Notes: generated by a model not told the origin, from the letters alone. Counted from the first letter of the stretch, positions 24,054 to 35,245 are shown. The stretch: DNA of 64,000 nucleotides from Myrica gale (GCA_963930655.1 OZ005618.1:6098001-6162000), one strand, 5' to 3'. A program made the numbers and translations.

Positions 24054-25704
24054 ATGGCTAATGCAACCTTCTTCCTTATTCTACTGCACATTTGGAGCAT
24101 CATATCTCACAAATGCTTTGCCACCAAGCTCCCAGCCTCTCCAAAATTCGCTGCCATTCTCATCTTTGGTGATTCGACTGTTGACACCGGCAACAATAAT
24201 CACCTCAGTACATTGTTTAAGGGCAACCATTACCCATATGGCCAAGACTATACCGATCGCACTCCCACAGGACGGTTTTCCAATGGAAAACTTGTTCCCG
24301 ACTTCATTGCTTCTGCTTTAAGTATCAAAGAAAGTGTGCCTCCTTTCCTTGATCCACATCTTTCAGATGTCGAACTTTGTACCGGTGTTAGCTTTGCTTC
24401 AGCTGGCTCGGGATATGATGACTTGACTACTGTTTCATCTGGTGTCATACCAGTGTCGAAACAAATCGAGTACTTCAAGAAGTATGTAGTGAGGCTGAAG
24501 GGAATTGTAGGGAAAGAAGATGCGAAGAAAATAGTCAATGGTGCTCTTGTTGTTCTTAGCGCTGGCACTAATGACTTTGGTTTCAACTTCTATGACATAC
24601 CCATAAGGAGGTTAGAGTTCAATATCAGTGGGTACCAGGAGTTTCAGCAAAACAGGATTCAACGTTTTATCAAGGTAAGTAGAGATATCTCTCCCATAGC
24701 CTCATATGCGACTTTGTCCCAAAGAATTGGAGTACTGTGCGAACATCCCATATGACAGAATTTGGTGAGGAATTATATAGGTTCTTCAACAAGTCCTTTA
24801 TTCCTTGCGCCTGTATAAAGGCTTCTGTGCAAAGGTTTTCAAGCTTTGAATGAGTCATTTACTAGAAGCAAGACCAAGCCTGCAGTTTTGTGGATTTTAC
24901 ACCATGACCAGCCCCTCCATAGAGGGAAGAATACTTGTTACAATTTAACTTTAAGAGAAGATAACACAGAGAGACTTTCAGACCACATAGGAGATTCATT
25001 CTTATTCTTACTAAACTCTAACATATGTACGCATCTTCGCATTGTTTTAGGAACTCTACAATCTGGGGTGCCGTAAATTCTGCATATCTGGGCTTCCTCC
25101 AATTGGCTGCCTGCCCATTCAAATGACTGCAAAATTTGAGAACCCAAAGGCCAGAAAATGTCTGGAGGACGAGAATTTAGATGCTGGAATTTATAACCAC
25201 AAGCTTGCGAAGCTGTTACCTCAAATACAAACACGCTTACCAGGCAGCAAGATTGTCTATGCGGACGTCTATAAACCATTGATCGATATGGTTAATCATC
25301 CTCAAAAATATGGTAAGTTTATTACATCTATGATGCTAATTCCTTCATAGTTAAGTTACCACCACGCTTGATTTGGAAAACAGGCTGTCCTTCTGCTAGA
25401 GATTATTTTGGTGCCCTTTTTTTTCTCCACTCTTTGATTTTCAAGCCCTTGGTTCTAGATACAGAGAACTCACAATGTGTTTGCAACAGGATTTGTGGAA
25501 ACAAAGAGAGGGTGCTGTGGAACAGGGTTCGTTGAGGCGGGGCCCCTATGTAATCTGATCACACCAACATGTGGGAAGGCTACAGAGTACTTATTTTGGG
25601 ACTGCATACATCCAAGCGAATCAGCATACAAGTACGTTTCTGAACACCTAGAGAAGGAAGTCCTTCCCAAGCTATTGTATGACGATGATCATTTGTATTC
25701 ATGA
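24054..25704 (+). CDS. GDSL esterase/lipase, three exons, 365 aa
   Basis: Exons 24,054-24,674, 25,051-25,312 and 25,490-25,704 join in frame (all GT-AG; the joins read FIK-ELYNLG and KYG-FVETK). The product is a secreted-type GDSL (SGNH) serine hydrolase acting on acyl esters. Residues 1-24 form a hydrophobic signal peptide (FFLILLHIW). Block I is IFGDSTVDTGNNN with catalytic Ser41 (GDST instead of GDSL). The oxyanion Gly lies in TGVSFASAGSGYDD (about 111) and Asn173 in SAGTNDFGFNFY; Asp332 and His335 lie in WDCIHP. All catalytic positions are present and the length is usual for the plant family. Family members act in cuticle, pollen coat or defence; which one cannot be told. A damaged paralogue lies 7 kb downstream in the same orientation. 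Confidence 0.93.
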
Positions 25705-25968
25705 GGAAGCCCCCTCGTCTTTCACCAAAACCTCTGTTTTATTCACTTAATTTTCTGGTTGATATATAGATCAGGGACCTCACCTGGACCATCCATAACA
25801 GAGATTGAAAAATAGCTTTCTATTGTATTGAATACAGAGAGAATGTTTGCTATATATACATGTCTATGTCAGTACATTTATAATCGAGTGCAAGAGGTCT
25901 GAAGGCTTGCTTGACAGAGTGTCAGTCTGCATATTGAGACTGCTGGTTGCCGAAGTGTTCTCTGTGGG

Positions 25969-26340
25969 TGCAGGATGCGCAAACTGCCAAGGTGCTCTCT
26001 GTGGATGCAGGGTGTATCACAGTGCTCTCAGCCTCTCTGTGCATGCAGAATTCTGTACATTTACCGTTGGCAGTGTTGTGGTGCGTTGAGATAATGGTGA
26101 GTCAAAAATCACGGTTTAGATCCAAACAGCATCTAGAAGGGGATGCAGGATGTGCAAACTGCCGAGGTGCTCTCTGTGGGCGCAGGATGTGCAAACTGCC
26201 AAGGTGCTCTGAGGATGCAGGGTGTGTCACAGTGCTCTCTGTGCATGCAAAATTCTGCACATTTACCGTTGGCAGTGTTTGGTGCGTTGAGATAATGGTG
26301 AGCAAAAAATTACGGTTTAGATCCAAACAGCATCTAAAAC
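25969..26340 (+). repeat. Tandem duplication, two copies of about 170-190 bp
   Basis: Copy 1 (about 25,973-26,138) and copy 2 (about 26,186-26,337) share GCAAACTGCCAAGGTGCTCT, CATTTACCGTTGGCAGTG and GGTTTAGATCCAAACAGCATC. The short unit 'GGATGTGCAAACTGCC(A/G)AGG' occurs a third time at about 26,143. It lies 265 bases after the GDSL stop codon. The open frame across it is a by-product of the repeat. Confidence 0.8.
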
Positions 26341-29300
26341 TTGAGACTCTGATCTTGATCTGAACAACAATAAATTCAATAAACAAAATAAACAGGAAAA
26401 AAATTAAATAAAACATCAATCTAACAAAGAAACAAGATTTAGATATCGTTTAAAAGAAAAATCACTCTGGATTATCCGTGCCACCTAAAATCCTTTAAAA
26501 ATATAAACATTACAAATAGTGATTCAAACGTAACAAAATTCTTTGCTAGCTCTAACATCTCGAAGTAATAATCTAAATAATTCTATTTAGGCCTACACCA
26601 AGCAAAAGTAACCTCAGACCTCTGAGACTCCTCTTATGGACTCGTTACGAACGAACTTGTTCTTCAATACCGGAACTCCTACAGCAAAATTTATCGAGAA
26701 ATCTGAAGGCTTCAACAGTGAAGGTTGGATTTGTGGTGATTGATTGAGGGAAAAATCTAAGACTTTTGGATCTAGATCTAGAGATGTTTTTTTCTTTTAA
26801 TGGAGGTTCATATGATGTTCAATTTGGTCTCCTTAGGGTTAGATGTCGATCTAGTAAAGTATATAAAGAATACCTAGAGTTTGATAGCAAGTAGTTTGAA
26901 AAGATAATGTTTTTGAAAATCGATGAATCTTGCTCTTGCTAAGGTCAAGTTAAAGTCTTTGTGACATGTTGGCTTGAGCAAGGAGACGAACATCAGTTAA
27001 GTGAAAACTCTCTATATGAAAATCATCAAGTTCGCTCGAGTGAAGATCAAGCCAAACTCCATGCGACCATCAGGCTCAAGCTAAAGGCAAGTCAAACTCT
27101 TTGTGACAACTTGGCTTGAGCACTAGGCAAGTACCAGACTAGCAACAACTCTTTGATCATCATCTTTAACTCAGAACTTGAATCATAATAAGTTTACAAC
27201 TCGAATGGACTTACTTTTGATACGAAATTTTACCAACACTTAACTCTAACACTAAACCAGATTGGTCAGCTGACTCGATTGTTGTTGTTGATGAGGCTAC
27301 TAACTGTATTGTTGATGTGTGTGCTCTGACAATCCAATTGTCCATGGAACATACACTTGAGATATACAAGAGAAACCAAAAGCTATTCGCGATGACCAAA
27401 GAGTTTACATCATGTGGCAGTGGCACATACACTTTTCTTTTTCTTAGCAATAGTGAGATTCATTTTTTTCTATAAATAATGTCGAGGGGCTAACATTGCA
27501 TATTGAATCCATAGCACAAGTTACAATAAAGAATTAGAAACTAAAGATCCAAGCAAACTAAGCTACAAAAGGACCAAGACCAACAAGAGTCAATAAACGA
27601 CATAATGCTCAATGCAGGGCAAAGAGAGCAGGCAGCAGGATACGGTAGACGGCAGCTACTGGAACCAGTTGAGGGCTACTCACTGAAATAGGAAAGAATG
27701 GCAGCCTAGACAAATGCAACAAGGCCCACAAGTGGCCGAAAAAGCCCTATGGGGCCGCTACAACTAAAAAAAACAAACACTCCCACCAACGAGCCTAAAC
27801 AAAGCAACAAAATAGAAAAATGAAAAAACACGCTCTCAGATACCAGGAGAGCCGGAAATCACCAAGCAAGGCAGCGCGTGAGAGCCATGCACGGCCAAAA
27901 ATGGAACAAATCTGGTCAGATCTGAACACTCAAAGGTGATAGAGCTAACAAGAGGGGCGGTGGCTCCAAAGATCACCGGAGAAAGCCTGTGCAAGGAGAA
28001 CAAAAGGTCGGGCGCGTGCGGAGTCCATGAAAGGATCCACAGTGATGACATGGGTCGTGACAAGCCATGTGTGGGAGGATAGGTGCCGAGGCACTAGTAG
28101 CACCCATGGGCACCCCTGACACCCCCACAACCCACAAAGCAAGAGCACCACAGCCAAACCATGGCATCAGTGCGTGCACGCGAACTAGGCACACTAGGGC
28201 CCCTGACAAGGCATGTCTGGCATGCCAACCAGCCAGCTCATGACCTTGCCATGACACGGTGCCACATCAAGTCCTTAACCACCAACCAAGCCAAGCAGTT
28301 GAAGGTAAGCAGACAAAGAAATATCATGACACAATATGGCCACCACCACCGGTGGCGGAATATCACCACCCCTACCAGTGTTAGGTGGGGAATGGAAGAG
28401 GAAGGTCCAAGGAGTCGAATGAGCATCACCACCCATGGAGGTGCAAGCGGCGACGGCCGACGGCGAGATCCAGACATATATGAAGGTATCGTAGGAGATT
28501 AGTTTCCTTTCTTGTTGAGTTGAATAAATCATATATTCTAGATTTAGGGATCATTTCCTAAACTATAGAAGATTCATTTCCTTTGCGTTTATGTTGAATT
28601 AGGCATATAATATCAAATCTCCTTGATTTAGGAGATTGATTCTTAAAGATCAGTAATTTGATTTATATTTTATTGTGATTTGATTTGAGTCAATTAGGTT
28701 TTGTAAGCTCCTAAGGATATCTATACAAACACTCTTAGGTGCATTAGTGTTATTCATTCAGAATAGTAGAATCTTGGAAAGTCTGAGTGCTTTTGGGGAG
28801 TGTTTTGGCCGAGCATAGGCACGTATATGCTAAGTTGGTGTCAGGGCTAATAAACTTGTCATTTGGGATTCATTCTAGGCTACTAACCTAGTTCGGGTAC
28901 TCATTCTTGGGCTAATTAACCCTTGATCAAGATTGTTCTTGTGTTCTTATGGTTCTTGGGTTAATTAACCTTTAATCACGTTCTTTGTTCTTCATCAATA
29001 ATATCTCGAGTGTTCTTCAGTTTGTGTGTTAGATCATATATTTTCAGCTCGTGTGTTGCCAAGAACAGTTTAGGAGGATCAATTGGTGTGATCGTATTCG
29101 AATCACTTGGCGGAGTTGGTGTTGTTAAGGTGGCCTAGACCGGGTCCCTAACAGTCCGACTGGAGACGAGATGGTGTAGAAGAGATTGGCCAGAGGAGCT
29201 AGTGTTGATGGGTTGATGCGTGTCCTCCTGGGGTGAGCAAAAACGTCGGGATCTAGCCACCTAGTCTCCAAGCAAAAATCGAGAAAAAAAATAGGGAAGG

Positions 29301-29585
29301 GGGAGGAGATCTGGCCGATCCTAGCACAAAGGAAAGTGTCGGGAAAGTAGGAAGAACGGGAGGAAATGGAGCTCCTCCCGCCCCCGGAGATCGAAGTAGA
29401 GGAAAAGGTTGGGCTGCTAAGGTTTGGGGACATATTCTCTTTTGAGTTCATATAGTGAGATTCATTTCACATAAAGGAACTTACCAATGAGAGTTGTATA
29501 CATACAAGTCTTCCGTGCTGGTTACAAAGATTAGAGACAAAATCTAAAGTGGCTACATAAGGCTCTAAAATTAAAAAGGTCTTAA
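26341..29585. other. Transposon-derived intergenic tract, no gene recognised
   Basis: It carries GCTCGAG-type phrases near 27,030 like those at 2.8-3.2 kb. A 28,500-29,150 stretch reads like the 3' part of an LTR, ending GGGTCCCTAACA. GC-rich non-coding tracts at 27,840-28,480 and 29,150-29,430 have no recognisable protein on either strand. The class of element cannot be fixed from sequence alone. Confidence 0.4.
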
Positions 29586-29594
29586 AAAAAGAAT

Positions 29595-30322
29595 GGCTTA
29601 AATGCACCTCATGCCCCTGGGGTATGCCGAAAGAGCAAATATGCCCCTGTGGTATGCAAAGTCATTTTCATACCCCTGAGGTATACTTTCAGTAGCAAAT
29701 ATGCCCCTCCGTTATGTGCCGGTTTGAAACCCTAACGGTAAATGCTGACGTGTCAAAATTTGACACGTCAGCACCAATCAGGGATCGACACCTGTCATTT
29801 TCGAATTAAAAAAAAAAAAAAAAAAACTTCGACAGAACTGGGGGAGAGTCCCCCAGCGGCGAAGGGAGCTGGGCTCCCTTCGCCGCCGCGAGGGGTGGCC
29901 GGCAGGGGCCACCCCGTCGCGCGAGCAGCGCCTGCGCGAACCGCGCGGCAGACGCGGGGGAGCCCAGATCTGGGCTCCCCGGTCGCCAGGGTGGCCCCTG
30001 CCGGCCACCCCCGCACGGCGCGAGCCGCGGGGGTGGCTGGCGGCCACCCCTCGCGGCGGCCTTCGCCGCTGGGGGACTCTCCCCCAGTTCTGTCGAAGTT
30101 TTTTTTTTTAATTCGAAAATGACAGGTGTCGATCCCTGATTGGTGCTGACGTGTCAAATTTTGACACGTCAGCATTTACCGTTAGGGTTTCAAACCGGCA
30201 CATAACGGAGGGGCATATTTGCTACTGAAAGTATACCTCAGGGGTATGAAAATGACTTTGCATACCACAAGGGCATATTTGCTCTTTCGGCATACCCCAG
30301 GGGCATGGGGTGCATTTAAGCC
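29595..30322. mobile_element. Mutator-like non-autonomous element, long TIRs, GC-rich core
   Basis: The 728-bp element is flanked by a perfect 9-bp direct repeat AAAAAGAAT (29,586-29,594 and 30,323-30,331), the length typical of Mutator-like elements. The terminal inverted repeats start GGCTTAAATGCACC and run about 220 bases on each side nearly identical, including GCTGACGTGTCAAAATTTGA and its complement. The core (about 29,835-30,095) is very GC-rich and is itself built of inverted pieces (GGGGGAGAGTCCCCCAGCGG on the left, its complement on the right; GGGGTGGCCGGCAGGGGCC-like blocks repeated). Open frames on both strands start with the same residues because they begin in the TIRs. No transposase is encoded. 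Confidence 0.88.
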
Positions 30323-30834
30323 AAAAAGAATTTATCTGCATATTTTGCTTTAAAATAAAATGGTCAAAAATAAAAATAAGAAAAAAAAATGTAGGAGAAT
30401 AAAAAAAGAATATGCAGAAGAAGTCCAAATAGCTTTGATCCACATAATACAGGAGTTTATTTTTGGAATGAATCTATTTTTCACCCTCTAATTATTAAAG
30501 TATTTTTTTTGACAATTATGGGGTCTTAATAAATTATATCATCGTTCATAGTGTAAAAAATATTAATTTCTACATACATTTTTAACAATAAAAGGCCTCA
30601 TTTTGAATTTTTGCCTTGGCATACATTTATATCGAGTGGACATTTTTATCCCAAAGTGCATATTGATATATTTTAATAGTTCGACGTTGCAATGTAACAA
30701 ATTTATTTGAACTCTAAAATGAAATTTTGGCACCATAGTTTAGGAGTGAAAAGTAAAATTTTCTATATAAAAATAATAATAATAATAATAGATTTCGATT
30801 GAGAGGATGCCCGAGGAAATAAGAAAGGTGCCTA

Positions 30835-31170
30835 TTACCTCTTCCTTTTCTTATTTCCAGAAAATCGGCTCTAATAAACCTTCTTGGTTCATTAGTGGTC
30901 TCAGCTGAGTTCTGCTTTTTCAAAGCTTTCCTCCCTCCAGATCCAAACATACTTCCTTGTTCTCTTTTCTGCTCCAAAGCTTGTATATAGAAAGCAAGCT
31001 CTCGTGCCAGTTCATCATTCACATCCACCTCTTGCTCTTGATTGACGTCAAGAGAGAGATTGTGTATCCATCCCACATTTTCAGGCCAGCTAATATCTCC
31101 AAGTTTATCAAGGAGGCCTTCTCGATTGTATATGTGTGTCACAAAAGCACATATTAAGTAATCCAACTCA
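30835..31170 (-). pseudogene. EBP2-like rRNA-processing protein pseudogene, internally deleted
   Basis: On the minus strand, YNREGLLDKLGDISWPENVG and then QEQEVDVNDELARELAFYIQ match the middle of plant EBP2, a nucleolar protein needed for 60S ribosome subunit assembly. Straight after KREQ the frame jumps to FGSGGRKALKKQNSAETTNE, which belongs to the extreme C-terminus of EBP2. The coiled-coil Lys/Glu-rich central region (roughly 150 residues) is therefore missing. A one-base loss near the end shifts the frame away from what looks like the ancestral stop (complement of 30,835-30,837). No introns are visible in the piece, so it may be a processed copy, but it is too short to be sure. Confidence 0.75.
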
Positions 31171-31450
31171 TTACTCTCTATCTACTAAGCAATTGCACCA
31201 TGTTGAGTAAGACCTTTTATACAAGGAAAATCCAGTACGCACAGATAACTAATTGAGCATTACACCATGATAGCGCGAAAGGAAATTTCGAACATCAATA
31301 TCCAGAAAGATTAAGAACTTGACTTGTAGGGCAAATCTTGGATACTTCATGATATGTCCTCCCAAACTAAAAATGGCCATAGATTGAATGTTATAATGTG
31401 ATATCACATTATATATACTAAGCTATGCAGGAAGTAATTTTCAAACACCT

Positions 31451-32697
31451 TAAGAAAAGAAGCTCTTACTGGAGCCCTTCTTGATCCTGTGTGTTCTGGT
31501 TTTAACCATCCTTGCCAACACACTCAAAGCCGCAGCCTTTGCCAAAATTCCCAGCCATCCAGTCTTCGGTGATTCAACGGTAGATAGTGGAAACGTCACT
31601 ACCGTTTTCAGAGCCAACCATTTGACATATGGTCGAGAGTTTCCCAGTCAGGTTCCTACTGGGAGGTTTTCCAACGGGAAACTCATACCTGACTATGTAG
31701 CAAGCGTCCTAGGGATCAAAGAGAGCATCCCTCCCTTTCTAGATCCAAACATTTCAAAGGATGAACTCCAAACTGGTTTTTGTTTTGCTCCAGCCAGATC
31801 AGGAGGGTACGATGATCTGACTATTGCTGCAACTGGCGTCACCCCAGTGTCAAAGCAGATAGAGTACTGTATTGGAAGGCTTGAAGGCATTGCAGCGGAA
31901 GCGGAGGCTATGAATATAGCTACCGGTTCTTTGGTCGTTATTAGTGCAGGAACCAATGATTTTGGTTTCAACTTCTATGATGTACCTACAAGGAGGCAGC
32001 AGTACGCTATCAGTGGGTACCAAAAATTTCTGCAGGGAAGGATAAAAGACTTTGTCAGGGTAAAAACATGGATCCTCCACTTCATCCTCGGAGCTAAAGA
32101 ACATACGATTTTGCCTATGATCTTACAGTGAAGTTAGCGGTTCCAATGTTTTCTTTGTTTGTGAACGTATAGGAACTGTACGATCTGGGACTCCAAAATA
32201 TGATCATCTCTGGGCTTCCTCCAGTTGATGGTTGTCTGTCCATTCAAATAACTGCAAGATTTAGACATCCCCACGAGAGAAAATGTTTGGATGACCAGAA
32301 GCTCGTAAACTTGTTAGGGCAGCTGCAGGGGTCGCTTCAGGGAAGCAAAGTTGTCCACGCAGACGTGAGCCGTTGATTGACATGATCAACAATCCACAGA
32401 AATATGGCGAGGCACCCTCGGATAGTTTTTTTCTCAAGCTGCTTGCACTTCTAGTGTAATGTAAAACTCATTAACTATTTGTTGTAACAGGCTTTGTGGA
32501 AACGAACAAAGGGTGCTGCGGAACTGGCTTTCTGGAAGCGTCTGCGTTATGTAATGAAAAAACTCCAGTGTCCAGACGCTTCCCAGTTCGTGTTTCGGGA
32601 CTGCATTCATCCGAGCCAAGCAGCAGACCAGAATATTGCTAAGTTCCTAGAAGATAAGCTCCTTCCCCCCATCTTCACAAAAGATCACAGCTGTTGA
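31451..32697 (+). pseudogene. GDSL esterase/lipase pseudogene, paralogue of the 24-kb gene
   Basis: It has the same three-exon layout: exon 1 to 32,059, exon 2 32,173-32,406, exon 3 32,491-32,697. Motifs remain: VFGDSTVDSGN, SAGTNDFGFNFYDVP, ELYDLG, FVETNKGCCGTGF and FRDCIHPS. Damage: no ATG at the expected start (the frame begins after a TAA with GAAAAGAAG, then LLLEPFLILCVLVL); several residues lost around block I; an extra codon in the PPV-GC stretch; a small deletion after VVHADV in exon 2 that shifts the frame; another frameshift in exon 3 between the KTPV and CPDAS stretches; and GC instead of GT at the exon 2 donor. A restored product would be close to the intact gene, so this is a tandem duplicate that died. 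Confidence 0.88.
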
Positions 32698-32797
32698 TTT
32701 AGACAATCATAAAAATGAGAGACCAAATCATTGGAAAATCTTTCTTTCGTCCTCCCTTGTCAAAAAGAGTCAAAACAGAGCGTATTTCTTTTGGTTT

Positions 32798-32802
<5 letters not shown>

Positions 32803-32830
<28 letters not shown>
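32803..32830. repeat. (CT)n microsatellite
   Basis: A run of 14 CT units lies between the GDSL pseudogene and the 3' end of the EXO70 gene, which converge here. Confidence 0.9.
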
Positions 32831-32833
<3 letters not shown>

Positions 32834-33047
32834 CTTACAACGGGCAAGAACAATACTCGAGTTGTTCTAAAGTTCAGAGGCAAGCGAATACCACAGGAAT
32901 GTCAGGAACCACTCATGACTTTCATTCACAGATGATACAAACTTGGTAGTACAGAGCCACAAATCATTCCAACTACATTCAACCAATACAAAGATTTGTA
33001 AGCACATCAATAAATACATAACAACTATCGGTGGTGGCCGGTTACTT

Positions 33048-34976
33048 TCACTTCCGGCGATTGGCAGATCCAGCATTACCCTGAAACAAGCGGTTAATCC
33101 GAGCTTCGATTTCCTCCGCGTCAAACTTAATATGCCTTTCCACATGCTTCCGTAGGTCCGGGACACCCCGGAACCTTCCGATAAAGCTGCCGTACGCAGG
33201 CAACAAGAGTTTCACCAGTGAGATTCTCATATCCTCCCTCATCTGATCATCGCAGACCACCCAAGTAGATTGAACATCACAAATCTCCTCAAAGCACGTG
33301 TTGAACAACTTAATTCTCTCTTTCATGGTGCTTGCAGCAACATTAGGAGCTAGGGAGCCATTGTCTAGCTTCAACACTCCTAGAACCTTGTTCCACGAGC
33401 TTCTCTGGTAATTGGCATGGAATTGTCGTATTTTGGACGTGTGTCTACGAATCCAATCATCGCCTAAAAGGGTCCCTAGCTCACTATCTTTGACCTTATG
33501 AACTATATACCTTCCATTGTTCATCATGAAAACAGAGGCCAAAGCAGAGTCCTTGTAAATCTTCGACTTAGCCTCCAAATTACTCTCCAACAGCTCCATA
33601 ATCCAATCTATCTGAACCGACAACGAAGAGGAAGAAGACCCTCTTCGGTCATTGTTAAGCTTTGAAGGCGGCGGAGGCGGAACCACGTTCTCGTCAAAAA
33701 CTTGTTCGAGGGTCTGGCGCGATTCACAAGCGGCTCGGAGATAATTCATCACGTATCGGGTAATCGGATGGAGCCCGCCGCCAGGAACTGGTCCCTTTGC
33801 AGGGTCCCTACGGATCAAATTTTCCAATTCCATGAAAATACCTCTAATTGCTTCTCCTAATCTCTTCCAAATCGTTATGGCTTCGTTCCGAAGTACCACG
33901 CAGTACTGATCCGAAAACACCGAGTCGAACTCGGGCATTAGGTCCCTCAAAGTCTCGAATACGTCCAGAACTCTAAACAACCGCTCTGGCGACCGGCTCC
34001 CGATGGCTACCGCGTCGGCGAAATTCAGCAGCTGAATCGTCGATCCTCGGCAGACCTCCATGAAGGAGAGGTCAGCGGAGGAGGTGAGCCCGAAGAATAC
34101 ACGGTCACAGAGACGGCGCTCGCTGGGGAAGAGGATACGGAGCGCGACGTTTGCGCCGTTGATCCACCGTCCGATCTCGTCCTCGAGGTCCGGCCATGTC
34201 ATCTTGTGGACTTCGTCGATGCTCAGCTTCTGCAACCCCAACCTAGATAGGCTCTCCTCCAGGAAATCGCGCCTGCAGCTACTGTACACGTGCGAGCACT
34301 CCTTGCCGAACCCTGTGGCCACCATGCGCTTAGCTATGTTGTGGAGATCGCTGATCGTCCCGGAAGGAAGCGCGTCGATGATAATGTCGTAGTCAGTGAT
34401 GGGGGACGCTACAGGAATTCCTTCGTCCTCATCGTTTCTGATAACTCCTCCGTCGTCTTCGTCCTCCGAGTCAAAGGAGAGGTTCCCGGTTGACTCGCCG
34501 TTTCGGTACTCCCGACTCAGCTCAAACGACTCGCCGCCCCGTTCCATCAAGGACCTGAACTCGTCCTCCACACGAAACATGGCCTGCTGCATCAGGTCAT
34601 CTGCGCGTGCGAGGCACGAGCCAACGGTCTTCTCCCTGGCCACAGGGCTCCAGTCCCTGATGGTGGCGATCAGCTCGTCGATAGCGTCGAGGAAAGCCAC
34701 GGAGTCCACGGAGTCGGCCCAGATCGAGTGGTCAGCCGCCACATACTGGGAGATCTGACGCTCCAGGGACTTGAGACCGAGCTCGAGCGCGGCGACGGAG
34801 CTTCTGGGATCCTCTTCGTTGTCCCCAGTCTTCTCGGACAGCTTCTCCCGTGAAAACCTTCCGTCGAAGTTCGAGAAAATCTGCAAGATGTCGTCTGCCA
34901 TGGTCTCGTTGTTGCCCAGCGTCTTGGCGATGTGCCGCGCCACAGCCAGTAGTTTCTCCTCCCCGTTCTCAGCCAT
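33048..34976 (-). CDS. EXO70B1: Exocyst subunit EXO70, B1 type, 642 aa
   Basis: Intact single-exon gene, as is usual for plant EXO70B genes. EXO70 tethers secretory vesicles to target membranes as part of the octameric exocyst; the B1 type is also linked in Arabidopsis to autophagy-related transport and immunity. The start MAENGEEKLLAVARHIAKTL and ILQIFSNFDGRFSREKL are characteristic of the B clade. Residues 170-186 are an acidic linker (DSEDEDDGG, NDEDEG). The Exo70 C-terminal helical domain runs from about 255 to 635, with HPITRYVMNYL (403-413), IYKDSALASVFMMNNGRYIV (473-492), LLPAYGSFIGRF (591-602) and a basic C-terminus (RHIKFDAEEIEARINRLF, 614-631). Five prolines (433-437) precede a Ser-rich loop (447-451). 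The assignment to B1 rather than B2 rests on N-terminal wording and gene neighbourhood. The ATG at 34,974-34,976 matches the family start. Confidence 0.95.
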   Translation of the reverse strand: MAENGEEKLLAVARHIAKTLGNNETMADDILQIFSNFDGRFSREKLSEKTGDNEEDPRSSVAALELGLKSLERQISQYVAADHSIWADSVDSVAFLDAIDELIATIRDWSPVAREKTVGSCLARADDLMQQAMFRVEDEFRSLMERGGESFELSREYRNGESTGNLSFDSEDEDDGGVIRNDEDEGIPVASPITDYDIIIDALPSGTISDLHNIAKRMVATGFGKECSHVYSSCRRDFLEESLSRLGLQKLSIDEVHKMTWPDLEDEIGRWINGANVALRILFPSERRLCDRVFFGLTSSADLSFMEVCRGSTIQLLNFADAVAIGSRSPERLFRVLDVFETLRDLMPEFDSVFSDQYCVVLRNEAITIWKRLGEAIRGIFMELENLIRRDPAKGPVPGGGLHPITRYVMNYLRAACESRQTLEQVFDENVVPPPPPSKLNNDRRGSSSSSLSVQIDWIMELLESNLEAKSKIYKDSALASVFMMNNGRYIVHKVKDSELGTLLGDDWIRRHTSKIRQFHANYQRSSWNKVLGVLKLDNGSLAPNVAASTMKERIKLFNTCFEEICDVQSTWVVCDDQMREDMRISLVKLLLPAYGSFIGRFRGVPDLRKHVERHIKFDAEEIEARINRLFQGNAGSANRRK

Positions 34977-35026
34977 AATTAACTAATTATATTATAGCTT
35001 TCTCAAATTTGAGAGATTGTAAAGAT

Positions 35027-35034
35027 TAGGGTTT
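35027..35034 (-). promoter_or_regulatory. Telo-box (AAACCCTA) before EXO70
   Basis: AAACCCTA on the minus strand, 50 bases upstream of the EXO70 ATG, probably in the leader or core promoter. Such boxes are common near start sites of constitutively expressed plant genes. Confidence 0.45.
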
Positions 35035-35105
35035 TGCAAATGAAGCAAAAAAACAGGACGGGAAGACGAAGAAGAAGAAAAAGTCTGGAGGTCGGAGGAA
35101 ATTGA

Positions 35106-35245
35106 GGGTGTGTCTGTTGTTTTGTTAAAATTTTTGTATCGAGTTTGGTGGAGAACTGGATAGTTAATTTTTTATATTTTTTTTATTGTAAAAATAGAGA
35201 TTATATTGTAATATTTTATCGTGGATAGCTAAAATTTTGTAACCG
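35106..35245. mobile_element. Small inverted-repeat element family member (upstream of EXO70)
   Basis: It starts AGGGTGTGTCTGTTG and continues with GTTAAAATTTTTGTATCGAG and ATTATATTGTAATATTTTAT, matching the short family at 1,832 and 54,786. It lies 130 bases upstream of the EXO70 start, so it may contribute promoter sequence. Confidence 0.5.

Noticed and set aside
29742..30175. Open frames on both strands across the GC-rich core with the same first residues
   Set aside because: They arise because both start in mirror-image terminal inverted repeats and run through repetitive GC-rich sequence; Ala/Gly/Arg-rich products match no family.
34060..34986. Plus-strand open frames opposite EXO70
   Set aside because: Shadows of the EXO70 coding strand with low-complexity Ser/Arg content.
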